This document shows positions 34,999 through 45,074 of a stretch of 64,000 nucleotides of DNA, in pieces (position 1 is the stretch's first letter; the number at the start of each line of letters is the position of its first letter). The notes under the pieces were generated by a model that saw nothing but the letters and a program-made list of their open reading frames with translations, was not told the DNA's origin and did not search any database. Source of the stretch: CAZSBB01 sp964605235 (GTDB lineage: Bacteria > Planctomycetota > Phycisphaerae > Phycisphaerales > Phycisphaeraceae); contig CAZSBB010000036.1 of assembly GCA_964605235.1 (NCBI GenBank), forward strand, positions 1 through 64,000. Direction: 5' to 3'. Both the position numbers and the translations under genes were made by a program.

Positions 34999-35439
34999 TC
35001 AGCGACTGGCGTCGTCGGCAAAGCCCCACAGCCGCGGCGTCGCCAGTTCCAGGCTGTTGCCCGCCGGGTCGCGGAAGTAAATGGACTTGCCTCCGTTGGG
35101 CCAGTCGATTTCCGCTTCAATCGCCACCTGGCACTCCGCCAGGCGGGCGCGCCAGGCGGGCAACTCGTCCGCCGGCACGCGGAACGCCACGTGTCCCGCC
35201 CCGGTGGCGCCATGCAGCGGCAACTCCGGGCCGGCGTGGGTGTGCTCGGGCGAACGGGTTGCCGTCGGTTGAAACAGCAGGAGCATCTGCTGCTCGAGCT
35301 TGAAGAACACATGTCGCCCCGGCTGGCGGGCATGGACCTTCAAGCCCAGCACCTGACGGTAGAAGGTTTCCAGCGCGTCCAGGTCCGGGCCATAGAGCGC
35401 AGTTTCCAGCACGGCGTGGATGACGGGCGGCGCGTCCAT
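34999..35439 (-). CDS. VOC-family (glyoxalase/bleomycin-resistance-like) protein
   Basis: 146 residues with paired beta-alpha-beta-beta-beta modules. ETALYGPDLDALETFYRQVL with GLKVHARQPGRHVFFKL forms the first module; GAGHVAFRVPADELPAW with SIYFRDPAGNSLELATP forms the second. The candidate metal ligands His (GHVAF) and Glu (NSLEL) are present. VOC proteins include glyoxalase I, dioxygenases and fosfomycin-resistance enzymes; the substrate cannot be deduced. It is convergent with the lipoprotein gene. Confidence 0.92.
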   Translation of the reverse strand: MDAPPVIHAVLETALYGPDLDALETFYRQVLGLKVHARQPGRHVFFKLEQQMLLLFQPTATRSPEHTHAGPELPLHGATGAGHVAFRVPADELPAWRARLAECQVAIEAEIDWPNGGKSIYFRDPAGNSLELATPRLWGFADDASR

Positions 35440-35465
35440 GCCATCAGCATAAGCGTCCGGGGGAT

Positions 35466-35523
35466 AAAAAAGGGGATAAGTACATTATTTCGATGCAAAA
35501 ATAATGTACTTATCCCCTTTTTT
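35466..35523. repeat. Perfect 25-bp-arm palindrome (AAAAGGGGATAAG family), copy 1
   Basis: Arms 35466-35490 and 35499-35523 are exact reverse complements around an 8-nt loop. Each arm carries AAAAAAGGGGATAAGTACAT. It lies between the PilZ gene stop and the VOC gene start. The T-run at either end could make it a bidirectional terminator. A second copy is at 41262-41331. Confidence 0.9.
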
Positions 35524-35528
35524 CTGAC

Positions 35529-35846
35529 TCACGCCGCCTGCGCCAGTTGCTGGCGGTCCTGATACTGCAGGGCGATGGTGGTGCGCATGGCTTCTTCATG
35601 GCTGCGGACCACCACTGCCGGGCGCAGGCGGGACTGCCGCAGCACGGGTTGGTCGGCATGGGCGAGCACCACTTCCAGTTCGGTGCCGGCGGGCAGGGGG
35701 CGCACGGTGGGCAACTGCAGCAGCAGCCCGGATTCCGAGATGTTGACCGTGCGGGCCGGCAGGTACCGGCCGGTGTCCGGCTGGCGCACCTTGGCGGCCA
35801 GATGCAGTTTGATGCGCCCCGCGGCGCGGCGATCGTTGGCGGGCAT
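35529..35846 (-). CDS. PilZ-domain protein, putative c-di-GMP receptor
   Basis: 105 residues, a stand-alone PilZ domain. The c-di-GMP-binding motifs are visible: an N-terminal Arg-rich RRAAGR (RxxxR-like) and NISESGLLL (D/NxSxxG). The remainder is a beta-barrel (GTELEVVLAHADQPVLRQS). ATG 35846 has GGAGG 9 nt upstream; the open frame further upstream is antisense noise. A c-di-GMP link fits the HD-GYP regulator at the end of the window, though the two are far apart. Confidence 0.85.
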   Translation of the reverse strand: MPANDRRAAGRIKLHLAAKVRQPDTGRYLPARTVNISESGLLLQLPTVRPLPAGTELEVVLAHADQPVLRQSRLRPAVVVRSHEEAMRTTIALQYQDRQQLAQAA

Positions 35847-36015
35847 GGTTGAATGCCTCCAGGCAGGAACTTCTGCTGCAATCATCGGTCGGATGCGGGG
35901 GCGGATTTGGTGATTTTGTCGGGCGATTGCGCGCTTGGCGCCCGGAGCCCGCCGATCCCGGGCCGATGCCGCGGGATCTGGCGGTCTGCGGAACAGTTCT
36001 GGCGCCACGTGGGGG

Positions 36016-37452
36016 TTACTGCAGCAGCCCCGTGGGCAGCATGATGTTGTAGCCGAGCATCATGATGAAGAAGGAGATCACGGCGATGAGCCCGCCGGCG
36101 CGGATCATGGCGGAGACGGGAATCTTGCCGGTGGCGAAGGCGATGGCGTTGGGCGGGGTGGAGACGGGCATCGCCATGCCGAAGCTGCTCGCCAGGGCGC
36201 AGAGGATCGCCATGCGGGCGGGCTGGTCGGCGCTCATCGCCATCGCCATGGGGACAATCAGGGCGGCGGTGGCGGTGTGGCTCATGATGTTCGCCAGGAA
36301 GATGCTGATGGCGATGATGAACGCGGCCAGCGCCACGCTGGCGACCTCCGGGGGCAGGCTGTTGATTTTTTCGATGAAGCTCAGGTGGACGATGTAGTCG
36401 ACGAAGCCGGTCTTGTTCATGGCGTCGCCCAGGGACAGGCCGCCCCACATGAGCACCAGCACGTTCCAGTCGATGCTGTTGACGTCATGTTTGTCCAGCA
36501 CGCGCAGGGCGGTCAGGGCGGCGGCGGCGAGCAGCGCCACCGCGGCGTCGGACAGTCCGTGCCATTGACTGGTCAGCCACAAACCGATGGTCAAACCGAG
36601 AATGGCCAGGGTCATTTTGCCCTGCCCGCTGATTTTGGCGTCGCTCTGGAAAGTGGGCATTTTCAGGCTTTTTTCCGGCGTATTGAACATCCACAGCAGC
36701 CCGCCGGCGACAATCAGCAGCAGCACCGCCAGGGGGATGGAGAAGACCATCCAGTCCAGGAAGCCGACCTCGAAGCCGGCTTTGCGCAGCGCCGCCAGCG
36801 CCACGGCATTGGGCGGCGTGCCGATGGGCGTGCCGATGCCGCCGATGTTCGCGCCGAAGGGCACCGCCAGGATCAGGCCGCGGTGGAAGCGGTCCTCGGC
36901 GGGCAGTTGTTTCACGATGGGGGCGATGATGGCGAGCATCATCGCGGCGGTGGCGGTGTTGCTCATCCACATGGAGAAAAAGGCGCTGATGATGAGGATG
37001 CCCATGAGCAGGCGCATGGGACTGCCGTTGAAAGGCCGCAGCAGCTTGGCGGCAATGACATGGTCCAGGCCATGTTTGGTCACCGCCGCCGAGAGCAGGA
37101 AGCCGCCCATGAAGAGCATGATGACCGTGCTGGAGAAGGGGCCCATGAAGAACTTGGCGTCCAGCAGCAGTTCCTTGCCGGTGGCGGGATCCACCGGCCA
37201 GGCGGAGAAGGGGGGCAACACCGTCGCCAGCCCGCCTTTGTTCGCCAGGAACAGAATCTCCAGGCCGATGATGCACAGGCTGGTGGCATACAGCGGCATG
37301 ACCTCGGTCGCCCAGAACACCGCGGCGACAAAAAATATGGTGCAGGTCCGCCGCGACAACTCGTTCATGTCGCCCGGCAGGCTGTAGTACAACGCGACCG
37401 CGCCGGCGGCGGTGGCGAGAATGGTGAAAATGTTCTTGCTGCGCGGGGTCAT
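36016..37452 (-). CDS. SLC13/DASS-family sodium:anion symporter
   Basis: 478 residues with about 11-12 membrane helices. The duplicated sodium-site motifs are present: MSNTATAAMM in the first half (SNT) and MSHTATAALIVP in the second (SNT changed to SHT). The substrate-binding GTPIGTPPNAVA and STPPNAIAFA loops also match. The family imports di- and tricarboxylates, sulfate or related anions with sodium. ATG 37452 is chosen. It lies about 550 bp downstream of the DHDPS-family gene on the same strand, so it could supply that enzyme's pathway, but the pairing is inference. Confidence 0.93.
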   Translation of the reverse strand: MTPRSKNIFTILATAAGAVALYYSLPGDMNELSRRTCTIFFVAAVFWATEVMPLYATSLCIIGLEILFLANKGGLATVLPPFSAWPVDPATGKELLLDAKFFMGPFSSTVIMLFMGGFLLSAAVTKHGLDHVIAAKLLRPFNGSPMRLLMGILIISAFFSMWMSNTATAAMMLAIIAPIVKQLPAEDRFHRGLILAVPFGANIGGIGTPIGTPPNAVALAALRKAGFEVGFLDWMVFSIPLAVLLLIVAGGLLWMFNTPEKSLKMPTFQSDAKISGQGKMTLAILGLTIGLWLTSQWHGLSDAAVALLAAAALTALRVLDKHDVNSIDWNVLVLMWGGLSLGDAMNKTGFVDYIVHLSFIEKINSLPPEVASVALAAFIIAISIFLANIMSHTATAALIVPMAMAMSADQPARMAILCALASSFGMAMPVSTPPNAIAFATGKIPVSAMIRAGGLIAVISFFIMMLGYNIMLPTGLLQ

Positions 37453-38006
37453 GCCCAAACTCACTTTCCCGGACCACAAACCCGGAGCCAATCCGACGGG
37501 GTCGATCCATCGACCTGTGCCCGTCGCTCCCGGACGAGCCCGTCCTCATCACCCCCGAATGCGGGCCTCAGCCGTGGCCCGCTGCCCAGCCCTCCCCGGA
37601 GGTGCGCCCACTCGGCAGCGCTGCTCCCTCCCGGGTACCCAGGCCAATCCACCACGCCAAACTCAACCCATCGGTCGAATCAAAGCCTCGCAATTGATGA
37701 TCGGACAAGGTGGATTAAAAGATTAGTATATCTGATGGTTGATAATCGGCAAGTGCCACCCCCCACAGCCCCCCGGAACCGGCGGTCTCCCGCCCCGCGC
37801 GCTCCTGAGCCGGTGAAGCCGTCCCAGGCTTGGACGCCGTGCAGCAACCCACGCCCAGGCACGGCTCATTGAGTCATCAGGTGCAAACGTGGAATCTGCA
37901 TCCGGGCATGCGCGCGACAAGTCACCCGCCGCCCCCCCCACACGGCGCCTTCCCCGGAGCGAGTCAGGTCCATGCCATGACATGCCACAGCATGGGTATG
38001 AATGTT
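37453..38006. other. 554-bp intergenic region with a candidate structured RNA on the minus strand
   Basis: I see no credible gene. On the minus strand, 37655-37570 is very GC-rich with a GGGAGGGAGCAGC segment, GGNRA-like loop and nearby complementary blocks, reminiscent of the apical part of SRP RNA. However, the conserved 5'-loop CAGG is missing, so I do not annotate it as ffs. An AT-rich patch at 37710-37745 may carry a promoter for the SLC13 gene. Confidence 0.35.
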
Positions 38007-39038
38007 TTACCGGCCAAGCTGGCTGATCACGCGGGTGACGATTTCCCGGATGGTCTGCTCGTTGACGCCGGCTGCGGATGATCCATGGGCGCTTCCGGGG
38101 GTGGGGCAGCCACCGGCCGGGGGATTGACCAGGCCATGCTCGGCAATCAGGCAGTGGATGGTGCGGGTGATGCGTTCGATATTGAGCTGACTGGCGGCCG
38201 ACTGATGCTGGCGTCCCCGGCCCATGTGGAACCCGCGCACCGTCATGCCCGCGCGGAAGCCTTCGGGGAAGTCGGCGCCCACGAGCATCACTTCGATCAG
38301 TTCGAGCATCTGGTACTGGATGCGCACGGCCTCGTCGAGCTTGCCCGCCTTGAAGTGGTTGTAGAGTTTCATCACCACTTCGGGCACCACGCCGCTGGTG
38401 GCGATGGTCCCGCCGTCGCCGCCCATGAGCAGCGCGGGCAGGAGGATTTCCTCGCAGCCGATGAGGTAGGAAAAATCGGGGCGCAGCGGGCGGATTTTGT
38501 TCATCGTGTTGATGAACCGGGGCAGGTCGCGCGCCGAATCCTTGGTGCCGATGATGCGTGGATGCTGGCACAGGGACACCAGCGTGGGCACCGCGATTTC
38601 GTTGGAGAATTGCGGAATGTTGTACAGCAGCAGGTCCAGCCGGGAACGCTCGGCGACCTCTTCAAAGTACGCCTTGATGCTGTCCTGGCTCATCTTGAAA
38701 TAGAACGGCGCGATCAGCGCCCCCGCCCGGGCGCCCAGGTCGGCATAGTAGTTGAGCGTGTCGACGGTCAGGTCGATGTGCGCTTCATACGCCCCGGCGA
38801 GCACGGGCACCGGTCGGCCGGCTTTCCCCGCGACTTCGCAGGCGATCTCGATGACGCGCTTGCGTTCTTCGTAGGTCAGACGGGTGGACTCGCCGGTGGA
38901 GCCGTTGGGGTACAGCCCGCTGATGCCGCGCTCGATGAGGAACTCGAGCAGACGGCGCAGCTCGCGTTCATTGATTTGCCCGCGCTCGTCGAGGGGGACC
39001 ATGTTGGGACAGAAAACGCCTTGCACCGCACCAGCCAT
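38007..39038 (-). CDS. DHDPS/NAL-family aldolase with C-terminal encapsulation-peptide-like tail
   Basis: 343 residues against about 295 for typical DapA/NanA-family (beta/alpha)8 aldolases. The Schiff-base Lys is in IIGTKDSARD and the catalytic Tyr in LLLYNIPQFSNE; GLYPNGSTGESTRL replaces the usual GTTGE loop. The barrel ends near residue 307. A Gly/Pro/Ser/Ala linker of about 17 residues follows, then VNEQTIREIVTRVISQLGR, an amphipathic helix like the encapsulation peptides that target enzymes into bacterial microcompartments (compare PduD, PduP). No shell gene is in the window. Substrate is not deducible: DHDPS, KDG aldolase or N-acetylneuraminate lyase-like roles are all possible. Confidence 0.9.
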   Translation of the reverse strand: MAGAVQGVFCPNMVPLDERGQINERELRRLLEFLIERGISGLYPNGSTGESTRLTYEERKRVIEIACEVAGKAGRPVPVLAGAYEAHIDLTVDTLNYYADLGARAGALIAPFYFKMSQDSIKAYFEEVAERSRLDLLLYNIPQFSNEIAVPTLVSLCQHPRIIGTKDSARDLPRFINTMNKIRPLRPDFSYLIGCEEILLPALLMGGDGGTIATSGVVPEVVMKLYNHFKAGKLDEAVRIQYQMLELIEVMLVGADFPEGFRAGMTVRGFHMGRGRQHQSAASQLNIERITRTIHCLIAEHGLVNPPAGGCPTPGSAHGSSAAGVNEQTIREIVTRVISQLGR

Positions 39039-39306
39039 GGAGGTGTCCTTGCTCGGAAAGGGAACGGATCAGCGGGGCGGCATTGTAACCCACGGCGGGG
39101 GCGGCCGGTGCGGTGGGGACGGGGGGATTTGAGGATGTGGAATGGCGGGGGAGAAGCGGGGGCGAGGTGGGGGGAGAGGCCGTGGCGGTCATGCTGTTTT
39201 GTGGGTCCGGGCTGGCCCGGACACGATGAATCCCAGGCGCATGAAACCGTCCGGACGAGCCCGAACCTGCACCTTGCCGGCCTGAGGACCTGACCGCCGG
39301 CGCTGC
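39039..39306. other. Intergenic region between the DHDPS-family and ABC-F genes
   Basis: About 270 bp downstream of the ABC-F gene and upstream of the aldolase gene, both on the minus strand. AAGGA about 9 nt before the aldolase ATG can serve as a ribosome-binding site. I see nothing else. Confidence 0.35.
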
Positions 39307-41190
<1,884 letters not shown>

Positions 41191-41261
41191 AGCCGGGCAA
41201 TCGTAGCAGAAGCGCCGGCCCGGCCTTGGCCCCTGCTGTCGGACCCGCACATCGAGCCGCA

Positions 41262-41331
41262 GGGGATAAAAAAGGGGATAAGTACATTATTCTTGCTTAA
41301 AAATAATGTACTTATCCCCTTTTTTATCCCC
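41262..41331. repeat. Perfect 30-bp-arm palindrome (AAAAGGGGATAAG family), copy 2
   Basis: Arms 41262-41291 and 41302-41331 are exact reverse complements around a 10-nt loop. The inner 24 bp of each arm match copy 1 at 35466-35523; the outer GGGGAT of the right arm is missing in copy 1. It sits between the divergent ABC-F and pseudopilin genes. It is non-coding. Confidence 0.92.
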
Positions 41332-41506
41332 GCCCCCGTCAGCTTGCCCAGGCGTTGGCGGGCCCGGGGCGGAAATCTCGATCGACCGGCGCAATTTTTG
41401 CTGGACTGATCCCGGGCCGGAATGCTAACGTTATTTAAGCATCATTCTTTCATGCTGCGGATCAGGGGGGCGGGCACATTCAGGACACTTGGCAAGGAGC
41501 CCACCG

Positions 41507-42334
41507 ATGGCAGCGACCTCACGACGAGCGTTCAGCCTGATCGAATTGCTGGTGGTGATCTCCATCATCGCGGTGCTGGTGGCGCTGCTGCTGCCCTCGC
41601 TCAAATCAGCGCGGGACGCCGGCCGACTGGTGCAGTGCGCCAGCAATCAGCGACAACTGGCGTTTGCGGACCTGAACTACGCCAACGAGAACGCCGGCTG
41701 GTTCCCGGGCAACGGCGGGGCGGGGCTGGCGCAGATTCGCATCGACCTGGCGCGCGAGCAACCCACCACCGCCGCCGGCTTGTCGGTCACCCTGAGCTAC
41801 TACCCCAATCTCAAACGCTACATGGTCTGCCCGGACTATTTCCCGGTGACCGAAAACTATCCGCAGTACAAGCCCGGCTACTTCGATCGCAACCTCGGCT
41901 TTGAAATCGGTTATCGCAACTACTGCGGCTACGACACCGGCCGGTTCACCGCCAACGCCAGCTATATCTGGTGGGGCAACTATGTGCTGCAAGGCACCGT
42001 GCCCTACAGCAGCGCCAGCGATTACTCGGTGCCGATTCCCAACGAACGCTGGGCGGGGCGCACCGTCAGCGATGAGCACAATCCCAACAACCCCAAGAAC
42101 GTGGTGATGAAGCAACCGAGCCAGCAGCCGCTGGTGATCGAAGCCCGCAAGGAAAACAAGGACCAGAACTGGGTGCTTTACGCCAGCTACGTGTTTTTCG
42201 CCACGCCGCATTACGACCGCAACATCGCCAACATCACTTTCCTGGATGGTCACGTGGTCAGCGCCAATCAGGACCCCGGGCAGTTCCCCCAGCGCACGGC
42301 CGTGGGTTACTGGCAGGGATGGATGCGCTGGTGA
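41507..42334 (+). CDS. Type II secretion/pilin-like pseudopilin (prepilin N-methylation motif)
   Basis: 275 residues. The class III signal RRAFSLIELLVVISIIAVLV sits at the N terminus, to be cut after Ala by prepilin peptidase, leaving an N-methyl-Phe. The C terminus carries a His followed by ITFLDGHVVS, resembling the H-X9-DG motif of planctomycete prepilin-like proteins, though with 11 intervening residues. Planctomycetes encode many such proteins, and their export targets are mostly unknown. ATG 41507 follows AGGAG at 8 nt. Confidence 0.92.
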   Translation: MAATSRRAFSLIELLVVISIIAVLVALLLPSLKSARDAGRLVQCASNQRQLAFADLNYANENAGWFPGNGGAGLAQIRIDLAREQPTTAAGLSVTLSYYPNLKRYMVCPDYFPVTENYPQYKPGYFDRNLGFEIGYRNYCGYDTGRFTANASYIWWGNYVLQGTVPYSSASDYSVPIPNERWAGRTVSDEHNPNNPKNVVMKQPSQQPLVIEARKENKDQNWVLYASYVFFATPHYDRNIANITFLDGHVVSANQDPGQFPQRTAVGYWQGWMRW

Positions 42335-42416
42335 ACCTGACAATGCGGGTCCGGTTGCCGTACACTGCCCGGCTCCCGTACGGTCCAACTATTTCCCGCA
42401 TCAGTCAGGAGCCATC

Positions 42417-42857
42417 ATGACGCCCGAACAGCTCGCCGCCGCGGAAGGTTTGAAGTTCACCCCCGTGCAGCCCGGTTACCTCAGCCTCTGTGTCCGCACC
42501 GGCAATCTGCTGATGACCTCCGGCCATGTCAGCGACCTCAAAGGCAAGCTCGGCGCGGATGTCTCCGTGGACGCCGGCTACCAGGCGGCGCGCGAGGTCG
42601 CCTGCAAGATTCTCAACTCCGTGCGCTCCACCCACGGCACGCTCGACGGCTTGAAAGTCATCAAGCTGCTCGGCTGCGTGAACTCCACGCCTGACTTCAT
42701 CGAACAGCATCTGGTCATCAACGGCGCCAGCGATCTGCTGCACAAAATCTTCGGCAAAACCGGCAACGGCTGGCACGCCCGCAGCGCGGTGGGCTTTGTG
42801 TCCCTGCCCACCGGCGTCGCTGTCGAGATCGAAGCGATCTTCGAAATCGTGGGGTAA
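42417..42857 (+). CDS. ridA: RidA-family (YjgF/YER057c) imine/enamine deaminase
   Basis: 146 residues, a little longer than E. coli RidA (128). Signatures are LLMTSGHVSDLKGKLG, ACKILNSVRSTHGTLDGLK and a C-terminal VGFVSLPTGVAVEIEAIFEI. The canonical active-site Arg (near 105 in E. coli) seems to be HARSAVG here. RidA hydrolyses reactive enamine/imine intermediates from PLP enzymes; this longer form belongs to one of the less-defined Rid subgroups. ATG 42417 has AGGAG 5 nt upstream. It follows the pseudopilin gene by 82 bp. Confidence 0.92.
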   Translation: MTPEQLAAAEGLKFTPVQPGYLSLCVRTGNLLMTSGHVSDLKGKLGADVSVDAGYQAAREVACKILNSVRSTHGTLDGLKVIKLLGCVNSTPDFIEQHLVINGASDLLHKIFGKTGNGWHARSAVGFVSLPTGVAVEIEAIFEIVG

Positions 42858-42947
42858 TACCCAAGTCGGTCGACAGAATGAACGATGCGCGGCAGACGGA
42901 TGGCGCGGGGGGGGTGTGGTGTGCGCTGGGGGCATTGGACGTTGCGG

Positions 42948-43010
42948 TTGCGCTCGCAGAGCGAGCCCTGCCACCGGCGTTGCGACGCAGGGCTCGCTGT
43001 GCGAGCGCAA
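42948..43010. repeat. Long intergenic hairpin between convergent ridA and yraN
   Basis: 23-nt arms (42948-42970 and 42988-43010) pair with a single mismatch around a 17-nt loop; each arm contains TTGCGCTCGC and AGCGAGCCCTG. Its position between convergent genes suggests a bidirectional terminator or a REP-like element. Confidence 0.85.
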
Positions 43011-43063
43011 CGTGAGACGCCTAGGCCGTGCACGCGGGCGGGCGCGGGGGCGCTGGCGCATTT

Positions 43064-43468
43064 TCACACCTGCGCCTCAAACGCATTGGGAATGTGCTTG
43101 ATCTCCGGGCGCGGCTGGGCGTCGAGGATGACCGCCACCACGTCGAAGCGGATCGGCCGATCGGTCAGGCGATGCTGCCGCGCCGCGGCGCAGGCGAGCG
43201 TGACCAGCCGGCGTTGCTTCGGCAGATTCACCCGCAACTCCGGCGGATGGCGCGGGTCCAGGTGTTCAGAAGTCTTGACTTCAACCACCACCACCGTCCG
43301 GCCGTCGGGCGCCAGCGCCAGCAGGTCGATCTCGCCAAAGCGGTTGCGGTAGTTGCGCTGCAGGATGCGATAGCCCAGCCCCGCCAGATGCTCGGCCGCC
43401 AGTTGTTCGCCGCGCCCGCCCGGCGAGCTGCGCCACCGTCGCCACCAGGTCCGCAGCGCGCCCAGCAT
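43064..43468 (-). CDS. yraN: YraN/UPF0102-family nuclease-like protein
   Basis: 134 residues. The PD-(D/E)XK-like motif typical of YraN is present: GEQLAAEHLAGLGYRILQRN, then FGEIDLLAL and VVVVEVKTS (Asp, Glu-x-Lys). The family resembles archaeal Holliday junction resolvases, but its cellular role is not settled. Its ATG shares a base with the stop of the upstream foldase gene (TGATG), so they form an operon. Confidence 0.93.
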   Translation of the reverse strand: MLGALRTWWRRWRSSPGGRGEQLAAEHLAGLGYRILQRNYRNRFGEIDLLALAPDGRTVVVVEVKTSEHLDPRHPPELRVNLPKQRRLVTLACAAARQHRLTDRPIRFDVVAVILDAQPRPEIKHIPNAFEAQV

Positions 43469-44691
43469 CAGGAAACCGGGGAGTAGACGTTCATGGCGAT
43501 GTCCACCAGGCTCCGCAGCATTTCATCCACGGGGTGGTAGCTGCCCTCGTCAAACAGCTTCTGCTGGTATTGCTCGGTGAGGCGATGGAACTGTCGGCGG
43601 CGCAGTTCCTGTTCGATCTCCAACTGCGCCTGGGCGAGCGTTTTGCCTTTCCCGGTGCTGATGGTCTGCACGTAGATCCAGAGGTAGCGCTCGCCCATGG
43701 TCAGGCGGGGGGAGTGTTGTCCCTGCCCCAGCTTGACCAGCGCTTCGTTGAGGGGAGCAGCGCCGAAGGGTTCGTCGCCGGGCAGCCCTTTGCCGAACAG
43801 TCCCTGTTCTTCAGGTTTGTAGTCGTTGAAGTTTTTATCGCCCGCCAGTTCGAGGAAGGGCACGCCTTGCGCCAGTTGCTGTTCGATCTGCTCGGCAACG
43901 GTGCGTTTGCGGGTTTGGATGAGGTTGATGGTTCGGCCGGACGGGGGATTGAACCTGGCGTTGTTGTCGTCGTAGAAGCGTTCGATGTCTTTGCGGGTGA
44001 CGTTGATCTTGGGCAGCAGTTTGCTGCGCAGGAAGTTCTGCACCAGCACCTGTTGGCGGGTTTCCTTCATCTGCTGTTCGAGGGTGATGCCGCTGGTTTC
44101 GCGGAGCTCGCCTTCGGTGAGCAGGACGGAGCCCTGGCCGAGTTTGCGGACGAGTTCTTCGCGGCGTTCCTTGAGGTATTGCAGCAGGCCGAAGCGTTGC
44201 TGGGGGGAGAGCTGGGACTCGGCTTCACCGAGGATCAGCGCGTCGGTGATTTCCTGTCGCAGCCGTTGGGCAATGAGCACGCCCGCCTGCTGGCGGAACT
44301 CGCCGCGGTTGAGGCGGTTGCCCATGGCGCTGAGCTGTTCGTGCATGGGGGCGAAGACCTGGTAGGCGTACAGCGGCTTGCCGTTGACGTGCCCGACCAT
44401 GGCTTCGACCATGTAGTTGCTGCTGGCGCTCAGGGGGCCCGTCGGCGTCGCTTCGCCAGCGCCTGCCGAGGGGGAGGCGGAGGGCGCAGCGGAGGCAGCG
44501 GCAACCGGCGCAGCCGAGCTGGTCCCATCCACCGCGGGGGGGGTGACAAAATCACTCGGATTGGTCTGGCGCGGCGGGGGGGTCTGGGGGTACAGGCTCA
44601 CCGGCGCTGGCCGCTTCCTGGCGCAACCGACCAGGCCGACCGCCACCAGCAAGACCGCTCCCCACCGCAGCACACCGGCATTTTGCATCAT
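43468..44691 (-). CDS. SurA/PrsA-like foldase lipoprotein
   Basis: 407 residues. The signal sequence VLRWGAVLLVAVGLVGC ends in a lipobox (VGC). An Ala/Ser/Pro-rich linker follows (residues ~25-85), then a helical SurA N-domain-like chaperone region (NGKPLYAYQVFAPMHEQL; ALILGEAESQLSPQQRFGLL) and a degenerate parvulin-like segment (RTINLIQTRKRT; EQGLFGKGLPGDEP). It may assist folding of envelope proteins; peptidyl-prolyl isomerase activity is uncertain because the domain is divergent. ATG 44691 is chosen, 7 nt after TACACT. Confidence 0.8.
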   Translation of the reverse strand: MMQNAGVLRWGAVLLVAVGLVGCARKRPAPVSLYPQTPPPRQTNPSDFVTPPAVDGTSSAAPVAAASAAPSASPSAGAGEATPTGPLSASSNYMVEAMVGHVNGKPLYAYQVFAPMHEQLSAMGNRLNRGEFRQQAGVLIAQRLRQEITDALILGEAESQLSPQQRFGLLQYLKERREELVRKLGQGSVLLTEGELRETSGITLEQQMKETRQQVLVQNFLRSKLLPKINVTRKDIERFYDDNNARFNPPSGRTINLIQTRKRTVAEQIEQQLAQGVPFLELAGDKNFNDYKPEEQGLFGKGLPGDEPFGAAPLNEALVKLGQGQHSPRLTMGERYLWIYVQTISTGKGKTLAQAQLEIEQELRRRQFHRLTEQYQQKLFDEGSYHPVDEMLRSLVDIAMNVYSPVS

Positions 44692-45074
44692 GGGCGACAG
44701 TGTAGGAAGCCGGTCAGAGTCGGGCAATCAGGCTGCACTCCCCCGATCCGCGGTGATCCGATCCCCGGACACCCGATTTGCGTGCCTCACGGCGTCCCCG
44801 GAATTTGTCAATCATCGCGCCGGCCGCATCGCATCGCGTGCCGCGCTGCTCTCGGACGATTTTCCCGACCATCAACTGCCGCTTCCGCCGCCAAGACTGT
44901 GCTGTACCCTTACTTATCATCAGGTACCCGCGAAACGATGTTCCGCGACATAATTCCGTATATCAGAACGGAACCATGGCGACCCCCTCGCTTCCCGCGC
45001 TGCAAGCGCCTTTAAGCTCCGTAGATACGTCAATATTTGACGTAAGTGCTTAAATACGCTAGACTACACGTTCT
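44692..45074. promoter_or_regulatory. Divergent regulatory region between the SurA-like gene and folC
   Basis: 383 bp without genes. Promoters are visible at both ends: TTGCCC (44727-44722), 17 bp, TACACT (44704-44699), 7 nt, ATG for the foldase; and TTGACG (45037-45042), 17 bp, TAGACT (45060-45065), 9 nt, ATG for folC. A perfect palindrome covers the folC -35. Confidence 0.65.
45026..45044. promoter_or_regulatory. 19-bp perfect palindromic operator overlapping the folC -35
   Basis: TACGTCAA at 45026-45033 and TTGACGTA at 45037-45044 are exact reverse complements around TAT. The right arm contains the predicted -35 TTGACG. A dimeric repressor binding here would block RNA polymerase. The regulator is unknown. 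Confidence 0.65.

Noticed and set aside
37570..37655. SRP RNA (ffs) annotation
   Set aside because: The 3' half of the apical loop matches but the invariant 5' CAGG is missing, so it is kept only as a low-confidence finding.
35935..37872. 645-codon plus-strand ORF
   Set aside because: Antisense to the SLC13 transporter; Gly/His/Gln-rich with no domain.
38085..39293. 402-codon plus-strand ORF
   Set aside because: Antisense to the DHDPS-family gene.
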